52,640 nucleotides of DNA from a virus, in IMG/VR virus record IMGVR_UViG_3300048026_001019, positions 1 through 52,640 of that record; one strand, 5' to 3'. Positions 1 through 7,690 of this stretch are shown here, piece after piece (position 1 is the stretch's first letter; every line of letters starts with the position of its first letter). The notes beneath the pieces were generated by a model that was not told where the DNA came from, did no database searches, and saw only the letters and a program-made list of their open reading frames with translations. Both the position numbers and the translations under genes were made by a program.

Positions 1-121
1 AATTAAATAAAAGGGTTGCGTAACGTTCTTTTGTAATTTTCCCTGACATAAGTTCTTTTACAAACTCCTGTCTTTCTGCATTTTTATGGTGTTCCCAAGT
101 TAACTCTTTTAAATTACTCAT
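1..121 (-). CDS. Heme oxygenase-like protein, N-terminal part (runs off the window)
   Basis: The 40 visible N-terminal residues read MSNLKELTWEHHKNAERQEF followed by a segment with the pattern F-V-K-x-L-x-S-G-K-x-x-x-x-x-Y. This fits the start of the biliverdin-producing heme oxygenase family: a short helix with a histidine (candidate proximal heme ligand), then A-E, then a G-x-(I/L)-x-x-x-x-Y turn. The ATG directly follows the ClpS stop codon (TGA ATG), so the two are translationally coupled. The rest lies outside the window, so catalytic completeness cannot be judged. A TenA or other HO-fold protein is the main alternative. Confidence 0.55.
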   Translation of the reverse strand, partial: MSNLKELTWEHHKNAERQEFVKELMSGKITKERYATLLFN

Positions 122-436
122 TCATTCCGCTTCCAGCTTTACTTGTAATGGAAAGCCATTTTCTCTACTAAGAGAAGTAGCTTCGATAGTTTTATGCTCT
201 GCAATTTCGTAACTGTATGTTCCAACAATTGCACTACCATTAGTATGTATCTCCATTGTCAAGTTCTCAGCGGAAGATTGAGTGTGCTTAAAAATTCTAA
301 CTAATAAATCAACTACCCATTCCATAGGAGTTGCATCATCATTTAAAAAAATAACATTATATAAACCTGGCTCAGTAATTAAATCATTAATTTTTGTATC
401 AAGTTGTATATCGAGTTCAATATCAGTATTACTCAT
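122..436 (-). CDS. clpS: ATP-dependent Clp protease adaptor ClpS
   Basis: The 104-residue product has the ClpS core: Y-N-V-I-F-L-N-D-D-x-T-P-M-E-W-V (residues about 26-41), which carries the N-degron pocket Asn-Asp, then V-x-x-L-x-x-I-F, and a C-terminal V-G-T-Y-S-Y-E-I-A-E segment standing where cellular ClpS has the A-x-A-H-x-x-G region. ClpS delivers N-end-rule substrates to host ClpAP, so a phage copy could redirect proteolysis. The N-terminal extension that contacts ClpA is present (about 20 residues). It is preceded by TAGGAG and lies in an operon downstream of Hsp20. Confidence 0.85.
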   Translation of the reverse strand: MSNTDIELDIQLDTKINDLITEPGLYNVIFLNDDATPMEWVVDLLVRIFKHTQSSAENLTMEIHTNGSAIVGTYSYEIAEHKTIEATSLSRENGFPLQVKLEAE

Positions 437-453
437 TTTTTTCTCCTAAAGTT

Positions 454-475
454 GGGGGAGATGTTTCACTCCCCC
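454..475 (-). other. Intercistronic GC hairpin between hsp20 and clpS
   Basis: On the minus strand GGGGGAG and CTCCCCC form a 7-bp stem around an 8-nt loop, directly between the Hsp20 stop and the ClpS ribosome-binding site. No T-tract follows, so an mRNA stability or processing element fits better than a terminator. Confidence 0.5.
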
Positions 476-482
476 TAGACAA

Positions 483-944
483 TTACTTGCCTTTTTTACC
501 TTCGATTGTTACACCTTCGTTAATTTTAATTTTCTTAGGTTGTAATTCTTCTGGGATATTACGTTTTAGATGAATATTAAGCATTCCTAATTCAAGTTGT
601 GCATTTTCCACCTCAACGTGATCAGCAAGTGTAAACTCTCTGCGGAAGTTACGTCCACCAATACCTTTGTGTAGGTAGTTTACTTCTTCGTCTCCCTTAG
701 GAGCCGTGCCTTCAACTTTCAGTTGGTCTCCATCTTTCTCAATTGAAAGATTATCCATACCAAAGCCAGCAACTGCAAGAGAGATCATAAACTCATCTTC
801 GTTGATTTGTGCAATGTTATATGGGGGATACCCTTGTCCGTTTGGACTGTTAGCAAACTGTCTTTCCATTTGTTCGAAGATTCGATCAAATCCGATAGTT
901 GCTCTGTGAAAGTTGGGTAGGTCTAGGGTTGTAAGTCTTGTCAT
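483..944 (-). CDS. Small heat-shock protein Hsp20 (IbpA-like)
   Basis: The 153-residue protein has an alpha-crystallin domain: P-P-Y-N-I (about 40), E-D-E-F-M-I-S-L-A-V-A-G-F, the L-K-V-E-G strand, G-I-G-G-R-N-F-R-R-E-F-T-L-A, and the closing G-M-L-N-I-H-L strand, with a short C-terminal tail. ATP-independent holdase. The ATG at 944 is chosen over an upstream TTG (968) because AAGGAG lies just before it. Hsp20 proteins are common in T4-like marine phages, where a role in virion protein folding is assumed. Confidence 0.9.
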   Translation of the reverse strand: MTRLTTLDLPNFHRATIGFDRIFEQMERQFANSPNGQGYPPYNIAQINEDEFMISLAVAGFGMDNLSIEKDGDQLKVEGTAPKGDEEVNYLHKGIGGRNFRREFTLADHVEVENAQLELGMLNIHLKRNIPEELQPKKIKINEGVTIEGKKGK

Positions 945-1030
945 TTGTTTTCTCCTTATAAAAAGCAAGATTTATGTTGTGAGCCCTTACGGCGCTCGGT
1001 TAATGTAAAGCATACATTGCCTTACACTTT

Positions 1031-1038
1031 TATTTATC
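1031..1038 (-). promoter_or_regulatory. T4-type late promoter (GATAAATA) upstream of hsp20
   Basis: GATAAATA on the minus strand about 90 nt upstream of the Hsp20 start. A short GC hairpin (GAGC/GCTC) lies in the leader. It matches the late octamer seen at many other gene starts here. Confidence 0.45.
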
Positions 1039-1042
1039 CCAG

Positions 1043-2182
1043 TTAATTCCCCGTTGTAGCACTCTCGAACACGGAATTATGGGTTTGTGTACAACGAACA
1101 AATGTTGTACAACGATTTAGGTGCTTTAATCTAATTGCACCTGCATACGTACAAGTTGAACGTACACCGCCCAATATATCTTGTACAGTATTTCTAATAG
1201 TGCCTTTGTATGGCACTAATACTGTTCTTCCTTCTGAAGAACGATAATCTTTTAGTCCTCCAAAATGTTTTTCATTTGCACTTTTGCTACTCATTCCGTA
1301 GAACTGTACAAAACTTTTTTCTTCTTGCACAAAGTTTACACCGTCATGCATAAGTTCATTTGTTACATATGTTTTCGTAACAACTTCGCCTCCGCCTTCA
1401 TCGTGACCGGCAAGCATACCTCCAAGCATTACAAAATCTGCACCTCCTGCAAATGCTTTAGCTACGTCACCAGGAGTAGTACAACCACCATCAGCGATGA
1501 TATGACCGCCAAGTCCATGAGCCGCATCAGCACACTCGATGACAGCGGAAAGCTGAGGGTATCCCACTCCAGTTTGTATACGAGTAGTGCAAACACTACC
1601 AGGCCCAATGCCAACTTTAACAATATCTGCTCCATTTAAGATCAACTCCTCTGTCATCTCTCCTGTAACTACATTACCTGCAATAATTACTACATTAGGA
1701 TATGCTTTCCTAAACTTTCTTACAAAATTTCCAAAGCGTTCTGAATATCCATTTGCCACATCAATACACACATACTTTAAATTTGTACCTACTTGTGAAT
1801 AAACATCAGCAAATTTATTCAAATCATTGTCAGTGATGCCAATACTCATAGCAACATTTTTTGTTCTAAATGATTCAACTTGCTTGTATTGAAAATATTC
1901 AACTAATTCATCTACATTATAAGTTTTAACCAAGCAGGTAAACATATCTTGTCTTGCAAGAGTGTCTGCTATCTCAAATGTTCCAACACCATCCATATTA
2001 GATGCCATTATAGGAACGCCACGATAGTGCCTATACTCTTTTTGTTCATCTTCTGGTTGAATATAATTTCGAAATGTGAAGCCTCTTGATAAGTCTACTT
2101 CTTTACGGCTTCCTAATGTGCTACGCTTTGGACGAATAAGAACGTCCTTGTAGTCAAGTTTTACGTCTTCTTCAATACGCAT
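1043..2182 (-). CDS. guaC: GMP reductase
   Basis: The 379-residue TIM-barrel enzyme converts GMP to IMP with NADPH. It follows GMP reductase rather than IMP dehydrogenase throughout: D-V-L-I-R-P-K-R at the N terminus, [28 protein letters not shown], the catalytic Cys loop [15 protein letters not shown]-x-P-G-D-V, F-Y-G-M-S-S and V-P-Y-K-G. No CBS domains. It would recycle host GMP into the IMP pool for dATP synthesis in an AT-rich phage (inference). It lies 6 nt downstream of bS21. Confidence 0.93.
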   Translation of the reverse strand: MRIEEDVKLDYKDVLIRPKRSTLGSRKEVDLSRGFTFRNYIQPEDEQKEYRHYRGVPIMASNMDGVGTFEIADTLARQDMFTCLVKTYNVDELVEYFQYKQVESFRTKNVAMSIGITDNDLNKFADVYSQVGTNLKYVCIDVANGYSERFGNFVRKFRKAYPNVVIIAGNVVTGEMTEELILNGADIVKVGIGPGSVCTTRIQTGVGYPQLSAVIECADAAHGLGGHIIADGGCTTPGDVAKAFAGGADFVMLGGMLAGHDEGGGEVVTKTYVTNELMHDGVNFVQEEKSFVQFYGMSSKSANEKHFGGLKDYRSSEGRTVLVPYKGTIRNTVQDILGGVRSTCTYAGAIRLKHLNRCTTFVRCTQTHNSVFESATTGN

Positions 2183-2188
2183 AAAAAT

Positions 2189-2485
2189 TTACTTTCTCTT
2201 TTTGCCTTGGTATCCAATGTCTAGCTCTAATGACTTCTGTAGTTTTTTAAGCCATCTAGCCCGTCCTGCTGCCTTTGCTCTCTTGCGTTTTTCGCTTGGC
2301 TTTGTATAGAACTGCCGTTCTCTTACTTCCTGTAGTAAGCCGTCTTCCTGTACTTTTTTCTTAAATTTTCTTAATGCTTTATTAATATCGTTGTTACGTA
2401 CCTCAACAGTTAGGCCGTGCTTCTTATCAGATCCATACTCTTTAGGCTTCTGTGGCCGATACCCACTGTTATTGTTCCTTCTCAA
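2189..2485 (-). CDS. rpsU: Ribosomal protein bS21 homologue
   Basis: The 98-residue basic protein has the bS21 core V-E-V-R-N-N-D-I-N-K-A-L-R-K-F-K-K-K-V-Q, then E-V-R-E-R-Q-F-Y-x-K-P-S-E-K-R-K-R-A-K. bS21 sits by the anti-Shine-Dalgarno region of the 30S subunit. Phage copies are known in pelagiphages and other large phages and are thought to bias initiation. The start is TTG, justified by a perfect AGGAGG 5 nt upstream. It overlaps the upstream gene and has its own sigma-70-like promoter inside that gene. About 20 extra residues precede the core. Confidence 0.9.
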   Translation of the reverse strand: MRRNNNSGYRPQKPKEYGSDKKHGLTVEVRNNDINKALRKFKKKVQEDGLLQEVRERQFYTKPSEKRKRAKAAGRARWLKKLQKSLELDIGYQGKKRK

Positions 2486-2870
2486 ATTGTCCTCCTAGAC
2501 TAGTTAAAAACTCAAAGTTTTGTATCTTATTAATACTTAGTTTATTATACACTCTATTCTCACCATTTGTCAACCAGAAAGTTTTTGGCTTAGCAATCAT
2601 ATAACTTAGGATTGGTTGTAATACTGGTGGTACATTATCTACTTCTATAACAGTGATTTGGCTTTTTTGGAAAATAGTTAACATCCAATCTAAGTCTTCA
2701 TCGGTCAGATGTTCGTTTGCTTCATAAACATATATATTAATATCAGCGTCAATGTCTACAAGAGATTCTTGAACTTTATTTTTTACATCATCAGATGTAC
2801 ATAACAATAAGACTTCAACTGCATCGTGATATAACACATCAGGTGGAGTAATTATATTAATGTTTTTCAA
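2469..2870 (-). CDS. Conserved phage hypothetical protein
   Basis: 133 residues, acidic and soluble, with no recognised motif. The N-terminal half alternates hydrophobic strands and helices (N-I-I-T-P-P-D-V-L at the start, then I-Y-V-Y-E-A-N). The TTG start at 2870 follows the upstream stop by a few nucleotides. It resembles unnamed proteins of T4-like marine phages (from memory). The bS21 promoter lies in its coding sequence. Confidence 0.7.
   Translation of the reverse strand: MKNINIITPPDVLYHDAVEVLLLCTSDDVKNKVQESLVDIDADINIYVYEANEHLTDEDLDWMLTIFQKSQITVIEVDNVPPVLQPILSYMIAKPKTFWLTNGENRVYNKLSINKIQNFEFLTSLGGQFEKEQ
2544..2573 (-). promoter_or_regulatory. Sigma-70-like promoter for bS21/guaC
   Basis: Minus strand TTGACA (2568-2573), 18-nt spacer, TATAAT (2544-2549). 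It lies inside the preceding gene, about 60 nt upstream of the bS21 start. Confidence 0.7.
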
Positions 2871-2877
2871 TTAGAAC

Positions 2878-4827
2878 CTATTTTTTAAGTTTGTTAAACA
2901 AAGTGTCACCGTCTTGTTCACTGTTTTGTGTATAGCCTTGTTCAGATACTGCTTGGTACTTATCAATAAACTCTTTTTCTTCCCAAGGTAGTGAATCTAT
3001 TACACCTTTTGTGTACAAGTTCTTGTAGTGTTTAAGAGTTAACGAAGGATTTTCAGCTTTCCAATGTGTCCTTGCGGCAACATGATCGGCATCATTTTCT
3101 TTTTCTTCAAGATCCTTTAAACGTTCCGATGATTCTACTTTTTTTTTAGTTTCTGGTTTCTCTCTTTCTTGCCATTCTTCATCAATCTGCATATTGATAG
3201 CTGGCTGAATTTCTTTTGGAACTAATTCTTCTGCTTTTAATTCTTCAGTAAGATCAAATTTTGGTGGAACTAATTCTTCTGCTTCCATTTGTTCTTTTAC
3301 TTGGTCTTCATCTACTTTTATTGAAGGAGTAGTCTTAGCTATTTCGTAAACTACATCGTCTCCCAAAAGCGTGGTTCCAGGCTGTCCCCCAGCATCGATC
3401 TCAGCTCGTCTACTGTCAGAGCCGGTGTCTTCTTCGACATCTGTTTGTTCTTGTTTTTGATTATCTGTTTCTGCGGCGGCTGGCTGTGTAGATTCATCAT
3501 CGACACTATCAGGTGCTTCATTGTCATTGACATCTTTTTCTCCCTCTGGTCCAGGATTATTAACTATAGCTTGTGCCCTTTTATGTTCATAGTCATCCCA
3601 GTCGAAAACGTCTTTCTTTTTTTCTTTTTGTTTTCTTAGATTTTCAAAAGTATATTGACTTGCAATTAAAAGTAAAACTGCTAACGGATCAAATACGAAT
3701 ATTATTAGTAGAATTACCCAACGTACTGCTTCTTCAAGTAAGTTTTGATCTGCTTCTTCTCCGTATACAAATTCAGCGATATATTTAATAGGACCTACTT
3801 CAGCTTCTAGCTTTCTATACTCTGCTTCAAGTGCATACTTCTCTTCTGTTAATTCATCTAACTCTGTATTTGCATTTCTTATTCTTGCAGTCTGCTCATC
3901 AACGATTGCATCAATATCTTCAGCATTAGATTCCACCCTACCAATTTGTTCACGTAATCTTGATATTAGTTCATTACTGTTTGCTATTTCTGTTTCTGCT
4001 AATCCACGCTGTCTTATAATTTCTGCTCTAGCGGCAGTGACAACAGGTGATTCTAAAGACTGTAGTTCATCCATTTTATTGAGTAAGTCAATACGTTCTT
4101 GATTCTTTTGATCTCTAAACTCTTGTACCTTTGCCGCAGTTCTTCTACCATAGCTACCGTCAGCACTTGCTCCAATAAGACCCTGTGCTTTCTTAATACT
4201 ATCTCTATCTCCTGCGTTTACATAAGATTCTAGTTGTGCTAAAGATGCGGCTATTGCATCTACTTGATTTTGATAAGGTTCTAATCTCTTTTGTATTTTA
4301 GTTTCTTCAAGAGAAATAACTTCTAGTTGCTCATTAATAGCAGGCTGTATTCTTGAGTATGCACTATCTATTCTTGCTTGCTCTCTGTCAATTTGTTCTT
4401 GAATAGTATTGTCTTGGGTGTTTGTACTAGACTCTGCTTTTGTTATCTGTGCTTCTGCTCTAACAATAATTGCTTCTTGTCTAGCAATTTCAGTGGTAAT
4501 GCGTTCAACTTGTGCAATACTTTCTTCACCTGCACTTGTTTGTTCTATGTGTGCTTTGGATAAGAATCCAAAGATACCCATGCTTGTAATAAACATTAAC
4601 AGTATAACAGCAAAAGACAAGTAAGACTTTAGCCACCATACTGTTTCTTTCCAGTACCTATGTAACCATACCGCGGTCACTAGCTTACCTACTTCAAGTA
4701 CTCCGCCCATAATCATAATTGGCAATGCTGCCGCGGCAAAGATTGCAACCAATCCTACTACACTATAATAGATAGCTACAGTAGAGATGGTCAGAGCCGT
4801 AAGTAAAACAAGTAACCCTAATAACAT
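2878..4827 (-). CDS. Large coiled-coil membrane protein with peptidoglycan-binding-like motif
   Basis: 649 residues. Two or three N-terminal transmembrane helices (about 1-90), a long Gln/Glu/Ala-rich coiled coil (about 100-350), another membrane segment (V-I-L-L-I-I-F-V-F-D-P-L-A-V-L-L-L, about 367-385), and an acidic, charged C-terminal tail. Within the coiled coil, A-D-G-S-Y-G-R-R-T-A-A-K-V-Q-E-F matches the D-G-x-x-G-x-x-T-x-x-A-V-x-x-F signature of PG_binding_1 domains, suggesting wall contact. A strong AGGAG lies 7 nt before the ATG. A spanin- or wall-anchoring-like role is only a guess. It sits next to the SleB hydrolase. Confidence 0.75.
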   Translation of the reverse strand: MLLGLLVLLTALTISTVAIYYSVVGLVAIFAAAALPIMIMGGVLEVGKLVTAVWLHRYWKETVWWLKSYLSFAVILLMFITSMGIFGFLSKAHIEQTSAGEESIAQVERITTEIARQEAIIVRAEAQITKAESSTNTQDNTIQEQIDREQARIDSAYSRIQPAINEQLEVISLEETKIQKRLEPYQNQVDAIAASLAQLESYVNAGDRDSIKKAQGLIGASADGSYGRRTAAKVQEFRDQKNQERIDLLNKMDELQSLESPVVTAARAEIIRQRGLAETEIANSNELISRLREQIGRVESNAEDIDAIVDEQTARIRNANTELDELTEEKYALEAEYRKLEAEVGPIKYIAEFVYGEEADQNLLEEAVRWVILLIIFVFDPLAVLLLIASQYTFENLRKQKEKKKDVFDWDDYEHKRAQAIVNNPGPEGEKDVNDNEAPDSVDDESTQPAAAETDNQKQEQTDVEEDTGSDSRRAEIDAGGQPGTTLLGDDVVYEIAKTTPSIKVDEDQVKEQMEAEELVPPKFDLTEELKAEELVPKEIQPAINMQIDEEWQEREKPETKKKVESSERLKDLEEKENDADHVAARTHWKAENPSLTLKHYKNLYTKGVIDSLPWEEKEFIDKYQAVSEQGYTQNSEQDGDTLFNKLKK

Positions 4828-4837
4828 GTGATTTCTC

Positions 4838-5407
4838 CTATTCCCAACGGTAGAATATGTGTTTGCCGATTCTACCCGTTAAATGTAAACCACTCGCCCA
4901 GCGAGGATTTACGTATTCGGCATGATAATGTGTTGATCCTTCTGTAATTCCAACATACTTCTTTTCCCAAATCATCAAGTATGCCATATTTTGTACTAAG
5001 TGCCAAAGGTCTTGATTCTGTGGTAAATCGTGTTTGCCATCACAGTACCAACTAAATTGACACTTGTGTCTAATAGGATTATAAACCCTTTCTGATAATG
5101 GCAAGTCGGGATCCTTTTTAGTTTTCCAACTTTCTCTCACAGGTCCTTGACGTATCACTTCACAAATAGTATCTGGATATCTTGAATCCTTAACCCTATT
5201 TAGTACCACGTCACTTACTCCTGCCATATCTGCTACACTACTACCACGTGATTCAAAATACATGTTTAGTGCAAGGCAGTATTCTTGCGGACGATCTTCT
5301 TCCGCATATAGTTCATTAATTCCAATTGTTGAACCTGCTACCGCAAGACCAAAATTAGACAGTACGCCTATAATAGTAATAGTCGCAACTCGAGATATAT
5401 GTTTCAT
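4838..5407 (-). CDS. Cell-wall hydrolase, SleB (Hydrolase_2) family; probable endolysin
   Basis: 189 residues with an N-terminal hydrophobic signal or anchor segment (about 8-25). The catalytic core starts C-L-A-L-N-M-Y-F-E-S-R-G (the A-x-x-x-Y-x-E-(A/S)-R motif with the catalytic Glu) and continues with V-V-L-N-R-V, C-Q-F-S-W-Y and T-H-Y-H-A. The family cleaves peptidoglycan glycan strands as lytic transglycosylase or amidase. ATG 5407 is chosen because GAGGA precedes it; an in-frame ATG at 5446 is possible. With a membrane leader it could be exported by Sec (SAR-endolysin style). The holin-like gene is close by. Confidence 0.82.
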   Translation of the reverse strand: MKHISRVATITIIGVLSNFGLAVAGSTIGINELYAEEDRPQEYCLALNMYFESRGSSVADMAGVSDVVLNRVKDSRYPDTICEVIRQGPVRESWKTKKDPDLPLSERVYNPIRHKCQFSWYCDGKHDLPQNQDLWHLVQNMAYLMIWEKKYVGITEGSTHYHAEYVNPRWASGLHLTGRIGKHIFYRWE

Positions 5408-5461
5408 TATATTCCTCATGTTGTATTTAAGTGGGATTTTGCTCATTTTTAAGTGCGTATT

Positions 5462-5887
5462 TTAGTTTCTACGCATATTTGCTATGTCGATTGCTTGTTT
5501 TTGATTAGTTACTGGAACTGCATTACTCTTGTGCATTGTAGCAATACCTGTAATTAAAGTGCCTGTATAGGTGTTATTTTCTTTTTTATAACAATTACCT
5601 ATGCCATCACCATTGCTAGGAATGTTTGGAGTTTCCCTATAATAAGAATTTTTTGGAGCAACATAAGATTCGAACTTTTTCTTAGGCTTCGACTTGTAGT
5701 TGCCAAGAAGATACTGTTCATATTCTTGTGAGGACATTTGTTGCTGGTGTAAGCCAAGACGCTTCATACGCTTGTTATAAGCCCTACGATCAACTTCATT
5801 TCTCTCTTGTTGTTTAAGAGTAAATTTCTTAGGCTTACGCTTTTTTGTATTGAGAGTAGTTAGCCCTCTTGCCAAACTCATAGTCAT
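5462..5887 (-). CDS. Conserved basic phage protein
   Basis: 141 residues, strongly basic in the first half (K-K-R-K-P-K-K-F-T-L-K-Q-Q-E-R-N), with a low-complexity C terminus rich in Asn and Thr. GGAG lies 7 nt upstream of ATG 5887, and a near-consensus promoter lies about 30 nt further up. No enzyme motif. Unnamed proteins of this look occur in T4-like marine phages. Nucleic-acid binding is suggested by charge only. Confidence 0.7.
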   Translation of the reverse strand: MTMSLARGLTTLNTKKRKPKKFTLKQQERNEVDRRAYNKRMKRLGLHQQQMSSQEYEQYLLGNYKSKPKKKFESYVAPKNSYYRETPNIPSNGDGIGNCYKKENNTYTGTLITGIATMHKSNAVPVTNQKQAIDIANMRRN

Positions 5888-5916
5888 ATACATTCTCCAT
5901 GTTACAAATATCATTT

Positions 5917-5945
5917 ATTATAACATGTACTAAAGTATATGTCAA
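5917..5945 (-). promoter_or_regulatory. Consensus sigma-70 promoter
   Basis: Minus strand TTGACA (5940-5945), 17-nt spacer, TATAAT (5917-5922): a perfect consensus in both hexamers. It drives the basic protein ending at 5462. Confidence 0.8.
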
Positions 5946-5947
5946 CC

Positions 5948-6127
5948 TTATTCTTTGGATACTTCTGGTATACAATAGGCTTTGAGTGGAGTGCCTAGGT
6001 AGTTGAAATTAAGTTCTGTTGCCATATGTGTACAATCTGCTAACTTAGCAAAGTAAACTCTATCAGCTATTTCTTCACCCATATTTTTTATCAATAGAAC
6101 AAAATATACAACACCAAAATCAATCAA
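5948..6127 (-). CDS. Small membrane-type protein (59 aa), TTG start
   Basis: The reading frame is open from a TTG that overlaps the thermonuclease stop codon. It encodes a short hydrophobic stretch (V-V-Y-F-V-L-L-I) and then a soluble part with E-E-I-A-D-R-V-Y-F-A-K-L-A-D-C. An internal ATG at residue 16 is the alternative start. No function recognised. Support is its coupling to the upstream gene and its fit in an otherwise empty 170-nt gap. Confidence 0.5.
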   Translation of the reverse strand: MIDFGVVYFVLLIKNMGEEIADRVYFAKLADCTHMATELNFNYLGTPLKAYCIPEVSKE

Positions 6128-6572
6128 TAGTAACGATGCCTTCTGATATCAGTCTTTCACGGTTTTTTAAATGCATTTCTTGGATTTCTTCTTTGGAACC
6201 GCCAGTGTAATGAACTGCATGTCCTTCAGCAATCATTATTTCAGTTACTAGAGATCCATTTTTGTATCCACCATAACCATCTTCAACAATAAAGTCGCCG
6301 AGTATTCTTCCAAACTTGCCTTTCATATCTTCGCCGTGTTTGTTAATTTGTGTTTTTAAAGTAGGAGTGCCTTTAAGTAATTCTTTTAGTTTGGCCTTTG
6401 CAGCTAATCCAAATTTCTTTTCAACTTTATCACGTGTTCTACTTTCTGGGGTATCAATTCCCATAATTCTAACACGTTCGTCCATTTGCCAGATACCAAA
6501 ACCTAGATCAATATCAACATCAACCGTGTCACCATCTATTACCTTTACTACTTTACATCTGTATTCATACAT
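6120..6572 (-). CDS. Thermonuclease (SNase) family nuclease
   Basis: The 150-residue OB-fold nuclease has the staphylococcal nuclease signature: V-I-D-G-D-T-V-D-V-D-I-D (Ca-binding Asp), R-V-R-I-M-G-I-D-T-P-E-S (catalytic Arg and Asp), then K-F-G-L-A-A-K-A and a later K-F-G-R-I-L-G-D (second catalytic Arg). It hydrolyses DNA or RNA. No signal peptide is seen, so it may act in the cytoplasm on host nucleic acid. The start overlaps the holin-like gene stop by 1 nt. Confidence 0.87.
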   Translation of the reverse strand: MYEYRCKVVKVIDGDTVDVDIDLGFGIWQMDERVRIMGIDTPESRTRDKVEKKFGLAAKAKLKELLKGTPTLKTQINKHGEDMKGKFGRILGDFIVEDGYGGYKNGSLVTEIMIAEGHAVHYTGGSKEEIQEMHLKNRERLISEGIVTID

Positions 6573-6769
6573 TATCTGCTCCCTATATATCCAGCTATGA
6601 TACCAATCATTCCTGTTAAACTCATTTTCATTAATGTAATTACGCTTTCGTCAACTGGTCTATTTTCTTGTAAAGCAACATAGTAATCTCCTATAATAAC
6701 AATACCTAGTAAAACTAGAACTCCTGCAACCAAAACGCATATGATTAAATCTTTTAGATTTTTTACCAT
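6572..6769 (-). CDS. Small two-helix membrane protein, holin-like
   Basis: 65 residues with two transmembrane helices (L-I-I-C-V-L-V-A-G-V-L-V-L-L-G-I-V-I-I, about 8-26, and M-S-L-T-G-M-I-G-I-I-A-G-Y-I-G, about 49-63) separated by a short polar loop. Size and topology fit phage holins, and lysis-type genes are nearby, but the family is not certain. ATG 6769 has GGAAG upstream. Confidence 0.6.
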   Translation of the reverse strand: MVKNLKDLIICVLVAGVLVLLGIVIIGDYYVALQENRPVDESVITLMKMSLTGMIGIIAGYIGSR

Positions 6770-6805
6770 CTGCTTCCTTTCTATACTAACATAATATTTA
6801 GTCAT

Positions 6806-6831
6806 AAAAAAAGGCCACACAAGGCGGCCTT
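6806..6831 (-). terminator. Rho-independent terminator
   Basis: Minus strand stem AAGGCC/GGCCTT with a 9-nt loop followed by seven T residues, just after the outer-membrane barrel gene. Confidence 0.8.
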
Positions 6832-6851
6832 AATTTATACTCCACTATGTA

Positions 6852-7229
6852 TTAGAAGCTGAATGTGAATTTAGCTGATAGCTCTCCACGCTCTTCTGCT
6901 TCGAAATCATAAGTTGTGCCTGCTTCAAATTCTAAATTACTCATTACAGGATATACAACTCCAAAGTCTAATGTTGGTGCATGATCAAATTCATCATCTA
7001 GTGTAAATGAATTTGTATCGTCCCAAATATTTAATGTTGTGCCAACAGTCCATTCTGCTTGACCAGTCATGTATCCTAGTTCTGGATTAATGATCATTGT
7101 TGTAGCACCTGCATCGAACTTGTGTTCTGCTACTACATCTGTATTCATTGTCAACCCATATCCTAGGTCCATAGCTGACGCTGAAGTTGCAACCATTGCG
7201 GCTACTGCTGCGATTACGATTGTACGCAT
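6852..7229 (-). CDS. Small outer-membrane beta-barrel protein with signal peptide
   Basis: 125 residues. A classic signal peptide (M-R-T-I-V-I-A-A-V-A-A-M-V-A-T-S-A-S-A, cleavage about 19) precedes alternating strands with Asp/Glu turns, and the protein ends K-F-T-F-S-F. A terminal Phe with alternating aromatics is the BAM assembly signal of outer-membrane barrels. The start at 7229 has AAAGGA upstream. The gene is monocistronic with a strong terminator. Masking of receptors or permeability change in the infected cell is plausible but unproven. Confidence 0.72.
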   Translation of the reverse strand: MRTIVIAAVAAMVATSASAMDLGYGLTMNTDVVAEHKFDAGATTMIINPELGYMTGQAEWTVGTTLNIWDDTNSFTLDDEFDHAPTLDFGVVYPVMSNLEFEAGTTYDFEAEERGELSAKFTFSF

Positions 7230-7335
7230 TGATTTTCCTTTGTTACTCTTTAATAGGTGAGCGTTGGGGGGAATTTTATTGCTCACATAGTAGTTATCTA
7301 TATTATTGAACCTTTGTATAGATAAGGTTACCATT

Positions 7336-7370
7336 AAAAAAGAGTGTGGCATCTCTGCAACACACTCTTT
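7336..7370 (-). terminator. Terminator of the tmRNA gene
   Basis: Minus strand stem AAAGAGTGTG/CACACTCTTT followed by a T-run, directly after the tmRNA coding piece. Confidence 0.85.
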
Positions 7371-7685
7371 AGTGCTATTTTTGGTAACAAGGTATAACTA
7401 CCCCGTAACAGCCTAAGCCGCTAATGCCATCTCTGGCGCATAATTGTCATTTGCAATTATAAGTTTCGTTCGCGTTAACCGAGCTTACATCCGGGCAACT
7501 CCACTCTCCTATTAACTAACAGTCGATCCTATTTCGACCCCATCATAAACACACGACTTGCACCCTTTCGAGGTCTTGTCCTATACACAGAAAAGCAGGT
7601 GTATCTACTCTCATGTGCTTATGGTGGAGTCGCCGGGTACCGCCCCCGGGTCCTGTCTAGCGTTTGAATTGCTTCAACGTTACAA
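7371..7685 (-). ncRNA. ssrA: Permuted two-piece tmRNA (alphaproteobacterial type)
   Basis: The order on the minus strand is acceptor piece, intervening spacer, coding piece, as in permuted alphaproteobacterial ssrA. The acceptor piece ends CGACTCC-ACCA at 7622. After about 80 nt of spacer, the coding piece begins GGGGTCGAAATAGGATCGAC at 7541. GGGGTCG pairs with CGACTCC over 7 bp, including a G3-U70 wobble, the alanine identity element. CTGTTAG in the coding piece can pair with CTAGACAG in the acceptor piece as helix 2. The tag reads ANDNYAPEMALAA. A consensus promoter and a strong terminator frame the gene. tmRNA rescues stalled ribosomes and tags products for proteolysis. Confidence 0.93.
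7413..7454 (-). other. tmRNA proteolysis-tag reading frame (ANDNYAPEMALAA)
   Basis: Resume codon GCA at 7454-7452 and stop TAG at 7415-7413. The 13-residue tag begins A-N-D-N-Y and ends A-L-A-A, the hydrophobic degron expected for ClpXP/ClpAP recognition. Confidence 0.9.
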
Positions 7686-7690
7686 ATATA

